Of a stretch of DNA of 64,000 nucleotides, positions 29,813 through 43,852 are shown one piece after another. The stretch comes from Terracoccus luteus (GTDB lineage Bacteria > Actinomycetota > Actinomycetes > Actinomycetales > Dermatophilaceae), in contig NZ_RBXT01000001.1 in the NCBI RefSeq assembly GCF_003635045.1, positions 1,674,001 to 1,738,000 of the forward strand. Reading direction: 5' to 3'. How positions within the stretch are numbered: position 1 is the stretch's first letter; each line of letters starts with the position of its first letter. Below the pieces are notes generated by a model. The model did not search any database. It was not told the origin of the DNA and saw only the letters and a list, made by a program, of their open reading frames with translations. The position numbers and the translations under genes are program-made.

Positions 29813-29844
29813 CCCGGATGCCGGGTGGCCCGGATGCCGGGTGG
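29813..29844 (-). repeat. 16-bp direct duplication in the gap-pgk gap
   Basis: CCCGGATGCCGGGTGG occurs twice in immediate succession. Each copy holds the over-represented octamer GGATGCCG. Confidence 0.85.
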
Positions 29845-29863
29845 CCCGGCGGGCGGGCACGCT

Positions 29864-29893
29864 GGTCACCGCCCCCGGGCGGGGGCGGTGACC
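29864..29893 (-). terminator. Hairpin between gap and pgk
   Basis: A perfect 13-bp stem (GGTCACCGCCCCC and its complement) with loop GGGC starts 7 bases after the gap stop. It probably ends or attenuates gap transcripts, allowing gap to be expressed at a different level from pgk-tpiA. Confidence 0.75.
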
Positions 29894-29900
29894 GGGGACG

Positions 29901-30953
<1,053 letters not shown>

Positions 30954-31092
30954 TCATGTGCGTGGTTGACGGACCGGCCGACGCCACGCGGGCACGCCCG
31001 GTCAGTCGCCTCGTTGCGGCCAACCGAAACCACCCTAGCCCGTCGTCCCGGGGGGTGTGATCCCGGTCTCAGGCGGTGGCCGGACCCCGGCT

Positions 31093-31124
31093 GGGGCCCT
31101 TGGTCGGGCCCCTCGTCGGGGCCC
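31093..31124 (-). terminator. Three-arm G/C hairpin downstream of whiA
   Basis: GGGGCCC, GGGCCCC and GGGGCCC follow each other with 6-nt and 5-nt spacers, so the central arm can pair with either neighbour. It starts 11 bases beyond the whiA stop and probably ends the uvrC-rapZ-yvcK-whiA transcript. Confidence 0.6.
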
Positions 31125-31134
31125 GCCGGAGCGG

Positions 31135-32115
31135 TCAGCTGTCGAGCATCTCGGGCGTGAGGTTGGCGTCGGTGCCGGCCAGCCCGAGCTCCTCGGCACG
31201 CTTGTCGGCCATGGCGAGCAGGCGACGGATGCGGCCGGCGACGGCGTCCTTCGTCATCGGCGGCTGCGCCAGCTGGCCGAGCTCCTCGAGGCTGGCCTGC
31301 TTGTGCTCGACGCGCAGCACCCCGGCCTCGCGCAGGTGGTCGGGGATCTCGTCGCCGAGGATCTCCATCGCCCGCTCGACGCGGGCCCCGGCGGCGACGG
31401 CGGCCCGAGCCGAGCGGCGCAGGTTGGCGTCGTCGAAGTTGGCCAGGCGGTTCGCGGTCGCGCGCACCTCACGGCGCATGCGGCGCTCCTCCCACGCCAT
31501 GACGGCGTCGTGGGCGCCGAGGCGGGTGAGCATCGCCCCGATGGCGTCGCCGTCGCGGATGACGACGCGGTCGACCCCGCGCACCTCGCGCGCCTTGGCC
31601 GGGATGCCGAGGCGGCGGGCGGCCCCGACGAGGGCGAGGGCGGCCTCGGGCCCCGGGCAGGTGATCTCGAGGGACGACGAGCGGCCCGGCTCCGTGAGCG
31701 AGCCGTGGGCGAGGAAGGCGCCGCGCCACGCGGCCTCCGAGTCGCACGCCGCGGCGCTGACGACCTTGGGCGGCAGGCCGCGCACGGGCCGACCCCGGGT
31801 GTCGACGAGCCCCGTCTGGCGGGCGAGGGTGGCGCCGTCCTCGACGACGCGCACGACGTAGCGCGAGCCGCGGCGCAGCCCGCCGGCGGCCAGCACGAGG
31901 ACGTCGCTGCGATGGCCGTAGACCTCGGCGATGTTGCGACGCAGGCGACGCGCGGCGTTCGCGGTGTCGAGCTCGGCCTCGACGACGATCTGGCCGCCGA
32001 TCATGTGCAGCCCGCCGGCGAAGCGCAGCATGGTGGACACCTCGGCCTTGCGACAGCACGGCTTCGTCACGTCGAGACGGGAGAGCTCGTCCTTCACCTT
32101 CGCTGTCATCGCCAT
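31135..32115 (-). CDS. whiA: Sporulation/cell-division regulator WhiA
   Basis: 326 residues. Starts [34 protein letters not shown], a WhiA hallmark; a LAGLIDADG-homing-endonuclease-like domain (about 85-200) precedes the C-terminal HTH (about 225-315; [26 protein letters not shown]). WhiA is a DNA-binding protein controlling sporulation septation in Streptomyces and division in other Gram-positives. It ends the usual uvrC-rapZ-yvcK-whiA series, 97 bases after yvcK. Confidence 0.96.
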   Translation of the reverse strand: MAMTAKVKDELSRLDVTKPCCRKAEVSTMLRFAGGLHMIGGQIVVEAELDTANAARRLRRNIAEVYGHRSDVLVLAAGGLRRGSRYVVRVVEDGATLARQTGLVDTRGRPVRGLPPKVVSAAACDSEAAWRGAFLAHGSLTEPGRSSSLEITCPGPEAALALVGAARRLGIPAKAREVRGVDRVVIRDGDAIGAMLTRLGAHDAVMAWEERRMRREVRATANRLANFDDANLRRSARAAVAAGARVERAMEILGDEIPDHLREAGVLRVEHKQASLEELGQLAQPPMTKDAVAGRIRRLLAMADKRAEELGLAGTDANLTPEMLDS

Positions 32116-32212
32116 GGCGACATCCTGCCACTGGCTCGGCCCGCTCCCGCCCGCGCGCCGGAGAGCCGGTGGCCGGGAGCCTGTGGTAGGCCGCGGATGC
32201 CGGGTGGCGGGC

Positions 32213-33190
32213 TCAGCCGATGACGTCGCGCAGCGCCGCGGCGAGCCGGAGCGAGTCGTGCACACCCGGACGACGCCGTTCGGCCACCGGCGCGATGCTG
32301 AGCTCGGCGCCGAGATCGGCTGCGGCGGAACGCAGCCCGCGCTCGTCGTCGACGACCGTCGGGTCGGCCAGGACGACGTCGAGGCGCAGGTCGGGCGCGT
32401 GGCGGTGGAACGACGCGAGGTGGTCGACGGCCCGGAAGTCGCGGGTCTCGCCCTTGTGCACCTCAAGGTTGAGGTTGAGCAGCCGCCGGGCCGGGGTGGC
32501 GGTGAGGGCGTCGACGAGGTCGGGCACGAGCAGGTGCGGCATGACGGAGGTGAACCACGAGCCGGGCCCGAGCATCACCCAGTCGGCCTCGGCCACGGCG
32601 GTCAGCGCCTCGGGGCAGGGCCGGGGGCAGGTCGGCACGATCCCGATGCTCTCGACCCGCCCGCGGGTGGAGGCGACGAGGTGCTGGCCGTGCACGGTGC
32701 TGCGGTCGTCGGGCCGGTCGGGTTCGTGGCCGACGATCTCGGCGACGATCTCGAGGGGCTCGCCGGCCATGGGCAGCACCCGGCCGCGGGCGCCGAGCAG
32801 GCGGCCGACGAGGTCGAGCCCGGCGACGGTGTCGCCGAGCAGCTCCCAGATCGAGACGATCATGAGGTTGCCGAGGGCGTGGCCCTGCAGCTCGCCGGTG
32901 CCGTCGAACCGGTGCTGCAGCACGTCGCGCCAGGTGCGGCCCCAGTCGCTGTCGTCGCACAGCGCCGACAGCGCCATGCGCAGGTCACCCGGGGGCAGGA
33001 CGTCGAACTCCTGTCGCAGGCGCCCGCTCGAGCCGCCGTCGTCGGCCACGGTGACGACCGCGGTCACCGCGTCGGTGAGCAGGCGCAGGGCGGTGAGTGC
33101 CGCGGCCAGGCCGTGGCCGCCGCCGAGCGCGACGACGCGACGGTGACGGGGCGTGGACGCGAGCAGCGTCGGCGGGGTGGGGGCGGCCAC
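32213..33190 (-). CDS. YvcK-like UDP-sugar-binding protein (CofD-like fold)
   Basis: 325 residues. Motifs are [45 protein letters not shown] and NLMI near the middle, and [24 protein letters not shown]. YvcK (CuvA in mycobacteria) binds UDP-GlcNAc and affects cell shape and growth on gluconeogenic carbon. Despite the CofD-like fold it is not the F420 enzyme: the partners here are rapZ and whiA. It starts 3 bases after rapZ. Confidence 0.93.
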   Translation of the reverse strand: MAAPTPPTLLASTPRHRRVVALGGGHGLAAALTALRLLTDAVTAVVTVADDGGSSGRLRQEFDVLPPGDLRMALSALCDDSDWGRTWRDVLQHRFDGTGELQGHALGNLMIVSIWELLGDTVAGLDLVGRLLGARGRVLPMAGEPLEIVAEIVGHEPDRPDDRSTVHGQHLVASTRGRVESIGIVPTCPRPCPEALTAVAEADWVMLGPGSWFTSVMPHLLVPDLVDALTATPARRLLNLNLEVHKGETRDFRAVDHLASFHRHAPDLRLDVVLADPTVVDDERGLRSAAADLGAELSIAPVAERRRPGVHDSLRLAAALRDVIG

Positions 33191-33193
33191 CGG

Positions 33194-34291
33194 CTACTCG
33201 CGCCCGAGGTCGCGGTGCACCGTGAACGTGTCGACCCCGTCGAGGGCGTCGAGACGCGCGCTCAGCGCGTCGGCGGTGGCCACCGACCGGTGCTTGCCGC
33301 CGGTGCAGCCCACGGCGACGGTGACGTAGCGCCGGCCCTCGCGGACGTACCCGCCGATCATCGTGCGCAGCAGCTGCTCGGAGCGGTCGAGGAACTCCTC
33401 GGCCCCCTCCTGCGCCATGACGAACTCGGCGACCGGGCCGTCTCGACCGGTGAGCGGACGCAGCTCGGGCACCCAGAACGGGTTGGGCAGGAAGCGCATG
33501 TCGAAGACGACGTCGGCATCGAGGGGCAGGCCGTACTTGAACCCGAACGACATGACGGCCATGCGCAGCTGCGAGCGGCTGTCGCCGGTGAAGAGCGACG
33601 ACAGCTTGGCGCTCAGCTGGTGCACGTTGAGGCCGGACGTGTCGATGACGACGTCGGAGCGGGACCGCAGGTCGAGCAGCATCTGCCGCTCCCGCTGGAT
33701 CCCGTCGAGCAACCTTCCACCGCCCTGCAGCGGGTGCGGGCGCCGCACGCTCTCGAAGCGGCGGACGAGGGCCTCGTCGGTCGAGTCGAGGAAGAGCAGG
33801 CTCGGGCGCAGACCTCGGTCGCGGGCGGCGTCGATGGCGTCGTCGAGCTCCTGGAACCACACCCGGGAGCGGACGTCGACGACGACCGCGACGTGCTGGC
33901 TGGCCGCCTCGGGGTGGCGCCCGAGGGCGGCGTCGCGCAGGTCGGCGAGGTTGGCGAGCAGCTGCGGCGGCAGGTTGTCGACGACGAGCCAGCCGAGGTC
34001 CTCGAGGACGTTGGCCGTCGTGCTGCGGCCCGCGCCGCTCATGCCGGTGACGATGACGAGCGGTGCCTCGTCGAGCCGGGTCGACGACCGGCGTCGGTCG
34101 CCCCGGGACGGGCGGTCGACCTGGGGGCCGTCGGGCTGCATGCCGCCGTCCTCCGCCCGCTCGGCCGGCCCGTCGGGCACCGCGTCGGGCACGGCGTCGG
34201 GCGCGGCGTCGGACGCGGCGTCGGGCACGGGGCCTGACGCAGGGTCGGACGGTCCGGGGTGGGCGTCGGTCTCGTCGTGCTGGCTCGTCAT
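33194..34291 (-). CDS. rapZ: RNase adapter / nucleotide-binding protein RapZ
   Basis: 365 residues. Walker A is GMSGAGRS (about residues 83-90) and the C-terminal RapZ domain contains [25 protein letters not shown] and [13 protein letters not shown]. In Enterobacteria it guides RNase E to GlmZ; in actinobacteria the role is unclear, though the yvcK link suggests amino-sugar control. The first 70 residues are a poorly conserved acidic leader with repeats of PDA(A/V)(P/S)DA. The ATGA overlap with uvrC supports this start. Confidence 0.94.
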   Translation of the reverse strand: MTSQHDETDAHPGPSDPASGPVPDAASDAAPDAVPDAVPDGPAERAEDGGMQPDGPQVDRPSRGDRRRSSTRLDEAPLVIVTGMSGAGRSTTANVLEDLGWLVVDNLPPQLLANLADLRDAALGRHPEAASQHVAVVVDVRSRVWFQELDDAIDAARDRGLRPSLLFLDSTDEALVRRFESVRRPHPLQGGGRLLDGIQRERQMLLDLRSRSDVVIDTSGLNVHQLSAKLSSLFTGDSRSQLRMAVMSFGFKYGLPLDADVVFDMRFLPNPFWVPELRPLTGRDGPVAEFVMAQEGAEEFLDRSEQLLRTMIGGYVREGRRYVTVAVGCTGGKHRSVATADALSARLDALDGVDTFTVHRDLGRE

Positions 34292-36435
34292 TCGAGCACT
34301 TCTCCCGTCGTGAGGTTCACGGCTGGCTCCTGGGGTGCCCCTTCAGCCAAGTGGCTGACGATGACGGACGCAAGCGACGGGCCGATCCCCGGTACCTCCG
34401 TGATCGCACCGGCGTCCGCCTGCCGCAGGCGCTTGACCGAGCCGAAGTGCTTGAGCAGCGCCTTCTGCCGGGTGGCGCCGAGGCCCGGGATGCCGTCGAG
34501 CTGGGACGTCGTCATGGCCTTGCTGCGGCGCTGGCGGTGGAACGTGATGGCGAAGCGGTGGGCCTCGTCGCGCAGACGCTGGAGCAGGTAGAGGCCCTCG
34601 CTCGTGCGCGGGAGGATGACGGGGTGCTCCTGGCGCGGCAGCCAGACCTCCTCGAGCCGCTTGGCCAGGCCGACGAGGGCGACCTCCTCGATGCCGAGCT
34701 CGTCGAGCACGGCCTGGGCCGCGTTGACCTGCGGTAGGCCGCCGTCGACGACGACGAGGCTCGGGGGGTAGGCAAACCGGCGCGGGCGCCCCGTCTCGGG
34801 GTCGATCGGGCCCCCGGCCGACGGCCCGTCCTCGTCGTCGCCCCCGTCACGGCTGTCGTCACCGCGGCCCTCGGGCGCCCCGCTGCCGTTCACCGGACCA
34901 CCGGGGAGGCCGGCGCCGACGGGGACGACGGGGGTCGACTCGCCCACCACCCCGGTCGACAGGTCGAGGTCGCCGGCCCCCTCGGCATCCTCGAGGTAGC
35001 GGCGGAAGCGACGGGTCAGCACCTCGCGCATGGCGGCGGTGTCGTCGACGGTGACCTCGCCGTCGACGACGACACCTCGCCCGGCGGGCGTGACGGGCTC
35101 GCCGCCGACCTGCGTGCCGCGCACGATGAAGCGTCGGTACTCGCTCTTGCGGGCGAGGCCGTCCTCGAAGACGACCATGCTCGCCACGACGTTGGTGCCC
35201 TGCACGTGGCTGACGTCGTAGCACTCGATGCGCAGGGGCGCCTCGTCGAGGTCGAGGTACTCCTGCAGCTCCTGCAGGGCCTTGCTGCGCAGGGTGAGGT
35301 CACCGGCCCGGGCCACCTTGTGGCGGGCCAGGGACTGGTCGGCGTTGCGCCGCACCGTCTCCATGAGGGTGCGCTTGTCGCCCCGCTGCGGCACGCGCAC
35401 GCTGACGGCCGAGCCCCGGACCGACGAGAGCCACTCCCCCACCGAGTCGGGGTCGACCGGCAGGGTGGGGACGAGCACCTCGCGGGGCACCGAGTCGCGG
35501 TCGGCGTCGCCGTAGACCTGGAGCAGGAGGTGCTCGACGAGCTGCGGGAGGTCCTCGCTCTCCTTCTCCACGACCCAGCCCCGCTGGCCGCGGATGCGCC
35601 CGCCTCTGACGTGGAAGACCTGCACCGCCGCCTCGAGCTCGTCGTCGGCGAGGGCGAAGACGTCGGCGTCGGTGGCGTCGGCGAGCACGACGGCCTGCTT
35701 CTCGAGGGCCTTGCTCAGCGCCCCGATGTCGTCGCGCAGCCGCGCCGCGGTCTCGAAGTCGAGCTCGGAGGCGGCCTCGCGCATGCGGGTCTCGAAGCGC
35801 TTGACGAAGCGGGCGGTGTTGCCGCCCATGAAGTCGCAGAAGTCCTCGGCGATGGCGCGGTGCTCGTCGGCCGACACCCGGCCGACGCACGGGGCGGAGC
35901 ACTTGTCGATGTAGCCGAGCAGGCAGGGCCGGCCGCTGGCGGCGGCGCGCCGGAACACGCCCGACGAGCACGTGCGCACTGGGAAGACGCGCAGCAGCAG
36001 GTCGAGGGTCTCGCGGATGGCCCAGGCGTGGCCGTAGGGCCCGAAGTAGCGGGTGCCCTTGCGTTTCGCGCCGCGCATGACCTGCGCGCGGGGGTACTCC
36101 TCCCCCATCGTCACGGCGAGGAACGGGTAGCTCTTGTCGTCGCGGTACTTGACGTTGAACCGGGGGTCGAACTCCTTGATCCAGGAGTACTCGAGCTGGA
36201 GCGCCTCGACCTCGGTGCGCACGACGGTCCACTCGACGGAGGCCGCCGTCGTCACCATCGTGGCGGTGCGCGGGTGCAGGGCGGTGATGTCCTGGAAGTA
36301 CGAGGACAGCCGCGGGCGAAGGGATTTCGCCTTGCCGACGTAGATGACCCGGCCGTGCGCGTCGCGGAACCGGTAGACCCCCGGGTCGTTGGGGATCTCC
36401 CCCGGTCTCGGTCGGTAGGTCCTCGGGTCTGCCAC
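34288..36435 (-). CDS. uvrC: Excinuclease ABC subunit C
   Basis: 715 residues. Order: GIY-YIG nuclease (about 10-100; [29 protein letters not shown]), Cys cluster (CSSGVF...[13 protein letters not shown]), UVR motif (about 205-240), RNase-H-like nuclease ([21 protein letters not shown] ... [18 protein letters not shown]) and C-terminal helix-hairpin-helix. It makes both incisions in nucleotide excision repair. Residues about 480-550 hold a Gly/Asp/Ser-rich insert between conserved blocks. GTG start with -10 TAGGCT 6 bases before it. Confidence 0.97.
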   Translation of the reverse strand: MADPRTYRPRPGEIPNDPGVYRFRDAHGRVIYVGKAKSLRPRLSSYFQDITALHPRTATMVTTAASVEWTVVRTEVEALQLEYSWIKEFDPRFNVKYRDDKSYPFLAVTMGEEYPRAQVMRGAKRKGTRYFGPYGHAWAIRETLDLLLRVFPVRTCSSGVFRRAAASGRPCLLGYIDKCSAPCVGRVSADEHRAIAEDFCDFMGGNTARFVKRFETRMREAASELDFETAARLRDDIGALSKALEKQAVVLADATDADVFALADDELEAAVQVFHVRGGRIRGQRGWVVEKESEDLPQLVEHLLLQVYGDADRDSVPREVLVPTLPVDPDSVGEWLSSVRGSAVSVRVPQRGDKRTLMETVRRNADQSLARHKVARAGDLTLRSKALQELQEYLDLDEAPLRIECYDVSHVQGTNVVASMVVFEDGLARKSEYRRFIVRGTQVGGEPVTPAGRGVVVDGEVTVDDTAAMREVLTRRFRRYLEDAEGAGDLDLSTGVVGESTPVVPVGAGLPGGPVNGSGAPEGRGDDSRDGGDDEDGPSAGGPIDPETGRPRRFAYPPSLVVVDGGLPQVNAAQAVLDELGIEEVALVGLAKRLEEVWLPRQEHPVILPRTSEGLYLLQRLRDEAHRFAITFHRQRRSKAMTTSQLDGIPGLGATRQKALLKHFGSVKRLRQADAGAITEVPGIGPSLASVIVSHLAEGAPQEPAVNLTTGEVLE

Positions 36436-36441
36436 GTCCTC

Positions 36442-36447
36442 AGCCTA
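36442..36447 (-). promoter_or_regulatory. -10 hexamer of the uvrC operon
   Basis: TAGGCT on the minus strand ends 6 bases before the uvrC GTG. This implies a leaderless mRNA for uvrC-rapZ-yvcK-whiA; no clear -35 (TTGAC-like) is seen. Confidence 0.5.
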
Positions 36448-36555
36448 AGCCGCCCCACCGACACCCTTGACACCGCCGACGCCGCTGTCGCGCGGTCGGC
36501 AGCCCCAGAGCCCCAGCCGTCGTCACGGGGTCGGACCCCGGGCGACGGGCCGACC

Positions 36556-36584
36556 GGATGCCGGGAGGCGCGCCCCCGGCATCC
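36556..36584 (-). terminator. Terminator made of two inverted GGATGCCG octamers
   Basis: GGATGCCGGG (36556-36565) and CCCGGCATCC (36575-36584) form a perfect 10-bp stem with a 9-nt loop. It lies 7 bases beyond the Rieske gene stop and would end the uvrA-Rieske transcript before the uvrC promoter. Confidence 0.7.
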
Positions 36585-36591
36585 CGTCACG

Positions 36592-37169
36592 TCAGGCGAC
36601 GGTGAAGGTGTCGCCGGTGACGGTGATCTGCTTGGGCGTCAGGCCCTTCGGCGCGGGGCCGGCCACGCGGTCGCCGGTGGAGATGTCGAACTGGCTGCCG
36701 TGGCAGGGGCAGTCGATGCGGCCGTCGGCGACCTTCGTGACGGGGCACCCCTGGTGCGGGCACGTCGTGTCGAACGCCTTGAAGGTGCCGGCGGTCGGCT
36801 GCGTCACCACCGTCTTCGTGTCGGTGTAGATCGTGCCACCGCCCACGGGCACCTCGGAGGTGGCGGTGCCACCCGCGGCCGACGACGAGCTCGCGGCGCT
36901 GGAGGTCGACGTGCTCGTCTCGGCCGGGGTGCTGGCGGACGTCGAGCTGCTCGGCGCGCTCGAGGCGCCCCCGGCGGCCTGCCCGGCCTCGGGCTGGACG
37001 GGCGGGCTGCTGCACGCGGCGAGGGCACCGGCGCCCGCGACCACCGTCGCGACGCGGAGGACGTTGCGGCGGTCGGTCAGGCGTGCCGCGAGGGCGGGCG
37101 ACACCGTCTCGGGGACGTCTTCGGCCGTCGGGCGGGCGGCGGGGTTCGTGGGGTCGGGCTGGGGATGGG

Positions 37170-37173
<4 letters not shown>
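36592..37173 (-). CDS. Rieske 2Fe-2S protein, predicted Tat lipoprotein
   Basis: 193 residues. [20 protein letters not shown] (about 35-54) combines a twin-arginine start with a lipobox, so the protein should be exported folded and lipid-anchored. A Ser/Thr/Ala linker (about 55-107) follows. The Rieske ligands are CPHQGCPV and CPCHGSQFD (C-x-H and C-x2-H); both extra disulfide Cys are present. An electron-transfer role outside the cytochrome bc complex is likely; the partner is unknown. Its ATG overlaps the uvrA stop (ATGA). Confidence 0.92.
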
Positions 37174-40274
<3,101 letters not shown>

Positions 40275-40281
40275 CCGTCCA

Positions 40282-40287
40282 ATGCTA
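40282..40287 (-). promoter_or_regulatory. -10 hexamer of uvrA
   Basis: TAGCAT on the minus strand ends 7 bases before the uvrA GTG, giving a leaderless mRNA. No LexA-type palindrome was recognised around it. Confidence 0.5.
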
Positions 40288-40365
40288 GGTGGGCCCTCCG
40301 ACAGTCGTGTCCGCGCCGAGGGTCGCCTCACCCCCGCGTCCCACCCGCGTCCCACCTGCGACCGG

Positions 40366-40371
40366 CATACT
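40366..40371 (+). promoter_or_regulatory. -10 hexamer of the GH15 gene
   Basis: CATACT ends 7 bases before the ATG at 40379, again a leaderless arrangement; the gap has no purine-rich RBS. Confidence 0.5.
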
Positions 40372-40378
40372 GCGCACC

Positions 40379-42262
40379 ATGAGCGACGCCCCGCCGACCG
40401 CACCCGCCGCCAGCGTCGCCCCCGCCCCACCCAACCCCGCCGCCGGCCACACCTCCACCCCCATCGAGGAGTACGCCGTCCTCGGCGACCTGTCGACGGC
40501 CGCGCTGGTCAGCCGGGCGGGTTCGGTCGACTGGCTGTGCCTGCCACGCTTCGACTCGCACGCCTGCTTCGCCGCCCTGCTCGGTGACCGCGACCACGGC
40601 CGCTGGCTGCTCGGCCCCGTCGGCGAGGCCACGAGCACCCGCCGCTACGTCGGGAACTCCTTCGTCCTCGAGACGGTGCACGAGACGGCATCCGGCTCGG
40701 TGCGTGTGACCGATCTCATGCCGATCGGCGACGGCCGCGCCGACCTCGTGCGCCTCGTCGAGGGGCTGACGGGCACCGTGCGCCTGCGGCACGAGTGGAT
40801 CGTGCGCTTCGGCTACGGCAAGACCCGCCCGTGGGTCTCGCGCCACGCCGGCCTGACCCACAAGCCCGAGGCGGAGGTCATCAGCGCCATCGCCGGGCCC
40901 GACATGCTCGTGCTGCGCGGCTCGCGCCTGCCCCACCCGGAGGACGGTCACCACGTCGACGAGTTCGACGTCGCGGCCGGCGAGACCCTGCACTTCTCGA
41001 CGACGTGGTTCGAGAGCCACCTCCCGGTGCCGCCGATGCTCGAGGTCGGCCACCGCGTCGAGGACACCGTCGCGCGCAGTCAGGAGTGGGCCGCCCGCAG
41101 CCAGTACGACGGACCCTACGAGGATGCCGTCACGCGCTCGCTCCTCGTGCTGCGCGTGCTGAGCCACGGGCGCACCGGCGGGATCGTCGCGGCGCCGACG
41201 ACGTCGCTGCCCGAGGACTTCGGCGGCGAGCGCAACTGGGATTACCGCTTCTGCTGGCTGCGCGACGCGGCCCTCACCCTCGAGAGCCTCCTCGGGTGCG
41301 GCTACGTCGACGAGCCCCGCCTCTGGCGCAGCTGGCTGCTGCGGGCCGTGGCCGGCGACCCGGAGGACATGCAGATCATGTACCGCGTCGACGGCGGCCG
41401 CGACCTGCCCGAGCGCACCCTCGACCACCTGCCCGGCTACGCCGGCTCGACGCCCGTGCGCACCGGCAACGCCGCCGTCTCGCAGCGGCAGACGGACGTG
41501 CTCGGCGAGGTGATGATCGCCCTCGCCGAGGCCCGCAGCCGCGGCATCGAGGAGACGACCGAGACGTGGCACCTCCAGCGGGCCCTCATCGACAACCTCG
41601 TCACGCACTGGGACGAGCCCGACAACGGGCTCTGGGAGATCCGTGGCCCGCTGCGGCACTTCACGCACTCGCGGGCCATGGTGTGGGCCGCCTTCGACCG
41701 GGCCGTCCGGGCGGTCGAGCAGCACGGCTTCGACGGCCCCGTCGACGAGTGGCGCGAGCTGCGCGACCGCATCCGCGACGAGGTGCTGGCGAAGGGCTTC
41801 GACGAGGGCAAGCAGAGCTTCCGTCAGCACTACGACACCGACGAGGTCGACGCGGCCCTGCTCACACTGTCGGCGATCGGCATCGTCGAGGGCGACGACC
41901 CGCGCATGCTCGGCACCATCGCCGCCGTCGAGCGCGAGCTCATGCGCGACGGCCTCGTCCTGCGGTACCGCACCCAGAGCGGCGTCGACGGCCTGTCGGG
42001 CGACGAGCACCCCTTCCTCGCCTGCTCGTTCTGGCTCGTCGAGGCCTACGCCAGAGCGGGTATGCGCGACAAGGCGACCACGTTGATGGACCGCCTCGTC
42101 GCCCTGACCAACGACGTCGGCCTGCTCAGCGAGGAGTACGACCCCGTCGGCGGCCGCATGGTGGGCAACTTCCCGCAGGCCTTCTCGCACCTCACCCTCG
42201 TCGGCGCCGCCCTGGCGCTCGCCGAGGCCGACGCCCGAGCCACGCAGGAGGACCACCGATGA
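40379..42262 (+). CDS. Glycoside hydrolase family 15 (glucoamylase/trehalase type)
   Basis: 627 residues. N-terminal beta-sandwich ([31 protein letters not shown]), then the (alpha/alpha)6 barrel beginning at [25 protein letters not shown]. The likely catalytic acid is Glu420 in NGLWEIRG; the base is Glu585 or Glu586 in [25 protein letters not shown]. There is no signal peptide, so it is cytoplasmic. Mycobacterial proteins with this layout are trehalases, but maltose or other alpha-glucosides remain possible. It overlaps the next gene by ATGA. Confidence 0.9.
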   Translation: MSDAPPTAPAASVAPAPPNPAAGHTSTPIEEYAVLGDLSTAALVSRAGSVDWLCLPRFDSHACFAALLGDRDHGRWLLGPVGEATSTRRYVGNSFVLETVHETASGSVRVTDLMPIGDGRADLVRLVEGLTGTVRLRHEWIVRFGYGKTRPWVSRHAGLTHKPEAEVISAIAGPDMLVLRGSRLPHPEDGHHVDEFDVAAGETLHFSTTWFESHLPVPPMLEVGHRVEDTVARSQEWAARSQYDGPYEDAVTRSLLVLRVLSHGRTGGIVAAPTTSLPEDFGGERNWDYRFCWLRDAALTLESLLGCGYVDEPRLWRSWLLRAVAGDPEDMQIMYRVDGGRDLPERTLDHLPGYAGSTPVRTGNAAVSQRQTDVLGEVMIALAEARSRGIEETTETWHLQRALIDNLVTHWDEPDNGLWEIRGPLRHFTHSRAMVWAAFDRAVRAVEQHGFDGPVDEWRELRDRIRDEVLAKGFDEGKQSFRQHYDTDEVDAALLTLSAIGIVEGDDPRMLGTIAAVERELMRDGLVLRYRTQSGVDGLSGDEHPFLACSFWLVEAYARAGMRDKATTLMDRLVALTNDVGLLSEEYDPVGGRMVGNFPQAFSHLTLVGAALALAEADARATQEDHR

Positions 42263-43113
42263 GCGACCTCGCCCCCGACACGATGCGCTCCGAGGACGAG
42301 GGGTCGCCCGGCTCGGGCCCCGCGACGCCGGGAACCCCGCCGACTACCCCGCCGACCACCCCGCCGACCACCCCGCCGACGGGGCCGACCACCGGGCCGG
42401 TGTTGCGCCTGCGCGACGTCACCGCGAGGCACGTCGCCGCGGAGACCGACCGGGTCGTCGCCACCGCCGTCTCGCTGCGCAACGACGCCGTGCTCGCCCC
42501 GTCGCTGTGCGACGGCTGGTCTCGCGGGCACGTCCTCTCGCACCTGGCCCGCAACGCCGAGGCGCTCAGCCGGGTCGTCGACGCGGCCCTCGACGGCACC
42601 GACGCCACGATGTACCGCTCCGACGAGGAGCGCGACGCCGAGATCGACGCGGGCGCCCGTCGGTGCGCGGCCGACCTCGCCGACGACGTGCGCCGCACGG
42701 CCGACGACCTCTCGGCGCGCCTCGAGCGGCTCGCCGGGCTGCCGCCCGAGCAGCGCGGCAGGACCGTGCCCCGCACGCCCGGCGGCCCCGACATCTCCGT
42801 CGACCTCGTGCCCTTCCTGCGACTGCGTGAGCTGGTCCTGCACCACGTCGACCTGCAGGCCGGCTTCGGCTTCGAGCACGTCCCGCCCGACCTGGCCGCG
42901 CTGCTGCTCGACTCCACCGTGCGCCGACTGCGCGAGACAGACGACCCCCCGCCCTACGGCATCCGCACCACCGAGGGCGACGACCACGTCGTCGGCGACG
43001 GCTCGCTCGGGGTACGTGGCAGCCGCGCCGGCGTGCTGCTGTGGCTCACGCGGGGGCGCCCCGACGGCATCCGGTCGGATGCCCCCCTCCCGGCCCCACC
43101 GACAGGAGTGTGA
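42259..43113 (+). CDS. Maleylpyruvate isomerase family, mycothiol-dependent type
   Basis: 284 residues. After a Pro/Thr-rich leader (about 17-47, TPPT repeats) comes the DinB-like MDMPI N-terminal domain (DVTARHVAAETDRVVATAVSLR ... LCDGWSRGHVLSHLARNAEAL) with the metal-binding His in GHVLSHLARN and a later LRLRELVLHHVDLQAGF. A C-terminal domain of about 70 residues follows. Such enzymes use mycothiol as cofactor for isomerisation or conjugation. The substrate is unknown; the MBL gene downstream may act in the same detoxification route. Confidence 0.85.
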   Translation: MSDLAPDTMRSEDEGSPGSGPATPGTPPTTPPTTPPTTPPTGPTTGPVLRLRDVTARHVAAETDRVVATAVSLRNDAVLAPSLCDGWSRGHVLSHLARNAEALSRVVDAALDGTDATMYRSDEERDAEIDAGARRCAADLADDVRRTADDLSARLERLAGLPPEQRGRTVPRTPGGPDISVDLVPFLRLRELVLHHVDLQAGFGFEHVPPDLAALLLDSTVRRLRETDDPPPYGIRTTEGDDHVVGDGSLGVRGSRAGVLLWLTRGRPDGIRSDAPLPAPPTGV

Positions 43114-43117
43114 CCCC

Positions 43118-43810
43118 GTGACGAGCAACGACACCTACACCGGGCACGTCGAGCCTGGTGGCCCCGCCGACGTCCGCGAGCTCGCCGGGCTGACCGTGCG
43201 CAAGCTGGCCGTCTCGGAGATGCACAACAACGTCTACCTGCTCACGTGCACCGCGACCGGCGAGCAGCTGCTCGTCGACGCCGCCGACGGCGCGGCCCGG
43301 CTGCGTGCACTCGTCGCCGAGGGCGGCGACGGCCTCGGCACGATCGTCACGACCCACCAGCACTGGGACCACGTGCGCGCGCTGGCCGAGCTCGTCGAGG
43401 CGACCGGCGCGACGACGGTCGCGGGGGCCGACGACGCCGACGCGCTACCGGTGCCGGTCGACCGTCGCGTCGAGCAGGGCGACACCGTCTCGTTCGGCGA
43501 CGTGACGCTCGACGTCGTGCACCTGCGCGGTCACACACCCGGGTCGATCGCGCTGGCCTACCGCGAGCACCGTTCTGCGGCAACCGGTTCGGCGCGGACG
43601 CACCTCTTCACCGGCGACTCGCTCTTCCCGGGCGGAGTCGGCAACACGAAGAACGAGGGCCAGTCGTTCGACTCGCTCATCGAGGACGTCACCACGCGCG
43701 TGTTCGACGTCTACGACGACGACACGTGGTTCTACCCGGGCCACGGCGACGACTCGACGCTCGGCGCCGAGCGCCCGCACGTGCAGGAGTGGCGCGACCG
43801 CGGCTGGTGA
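43118..43810 (+). CDS. MBL-fold metallo-hydrolase (glyoxalase II-like)
   Basis: 230 residues from GTG 43118, with AGGAG about 10 bases upstream. The metal site motif is H80-x-H82-x-D84-H85 (THQHWDHVRAL), followed by LRGHTPGSIALAY, LFTGDSLFPGGVG (Asp bridging ligand) and FYPGHGDDSTLG (last His). This is the metallo-beta-lactamase fold; a thioester or mycothiol-conjugate hydrolase is plausible given the upstream mycothiol enzyme. It is the counterpart of the MBL gene beside uvrA in mycobacteria. Confidence 0.9.
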   Translation: MTSNDTYTGHVEPGGPADVRELAGLTVRKLAVSEMHNNVYLLTCTATGEQLLVDAADGAARLRALVAEGGDGLGTIVTTHQHWDHVRALAELVEATGATTVAGADDADALPVPVDRRVEQGDTVSFGDVTLDVVHLRGHTPGSIALAYREHRSAATGSARTHLFTGDSLFPGGVGNTKNEGQSFDSLIEDVTTRVFDVYDDDTWFYPGHGDDSTLGAERPHVQEWRDRGW

Positions 43811-43852
43811 GTCGGGACGGCGCGGTCAGGTCCCGTCGTGGGCCCTCGGGGC

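Noticed and set aside
32213-33190. F420 biosynthesis enzyme CofD
   Set aside because: The fold is shared, but the rapZ-whiA setting and the sequence motifs are those of YvcK.
31931-34237. 768-codon + strand open frame over whiA, yvcK and rapZ
   Set aside because: It crosses three well-identified genes on the other strand and shows no domain or RBS.
36467-36472. Perfect -35-like TTGACA on the + strand
   Set aside because: No matching -10 and no + strand gene follows; it lies antisense to the uvrC promoter.
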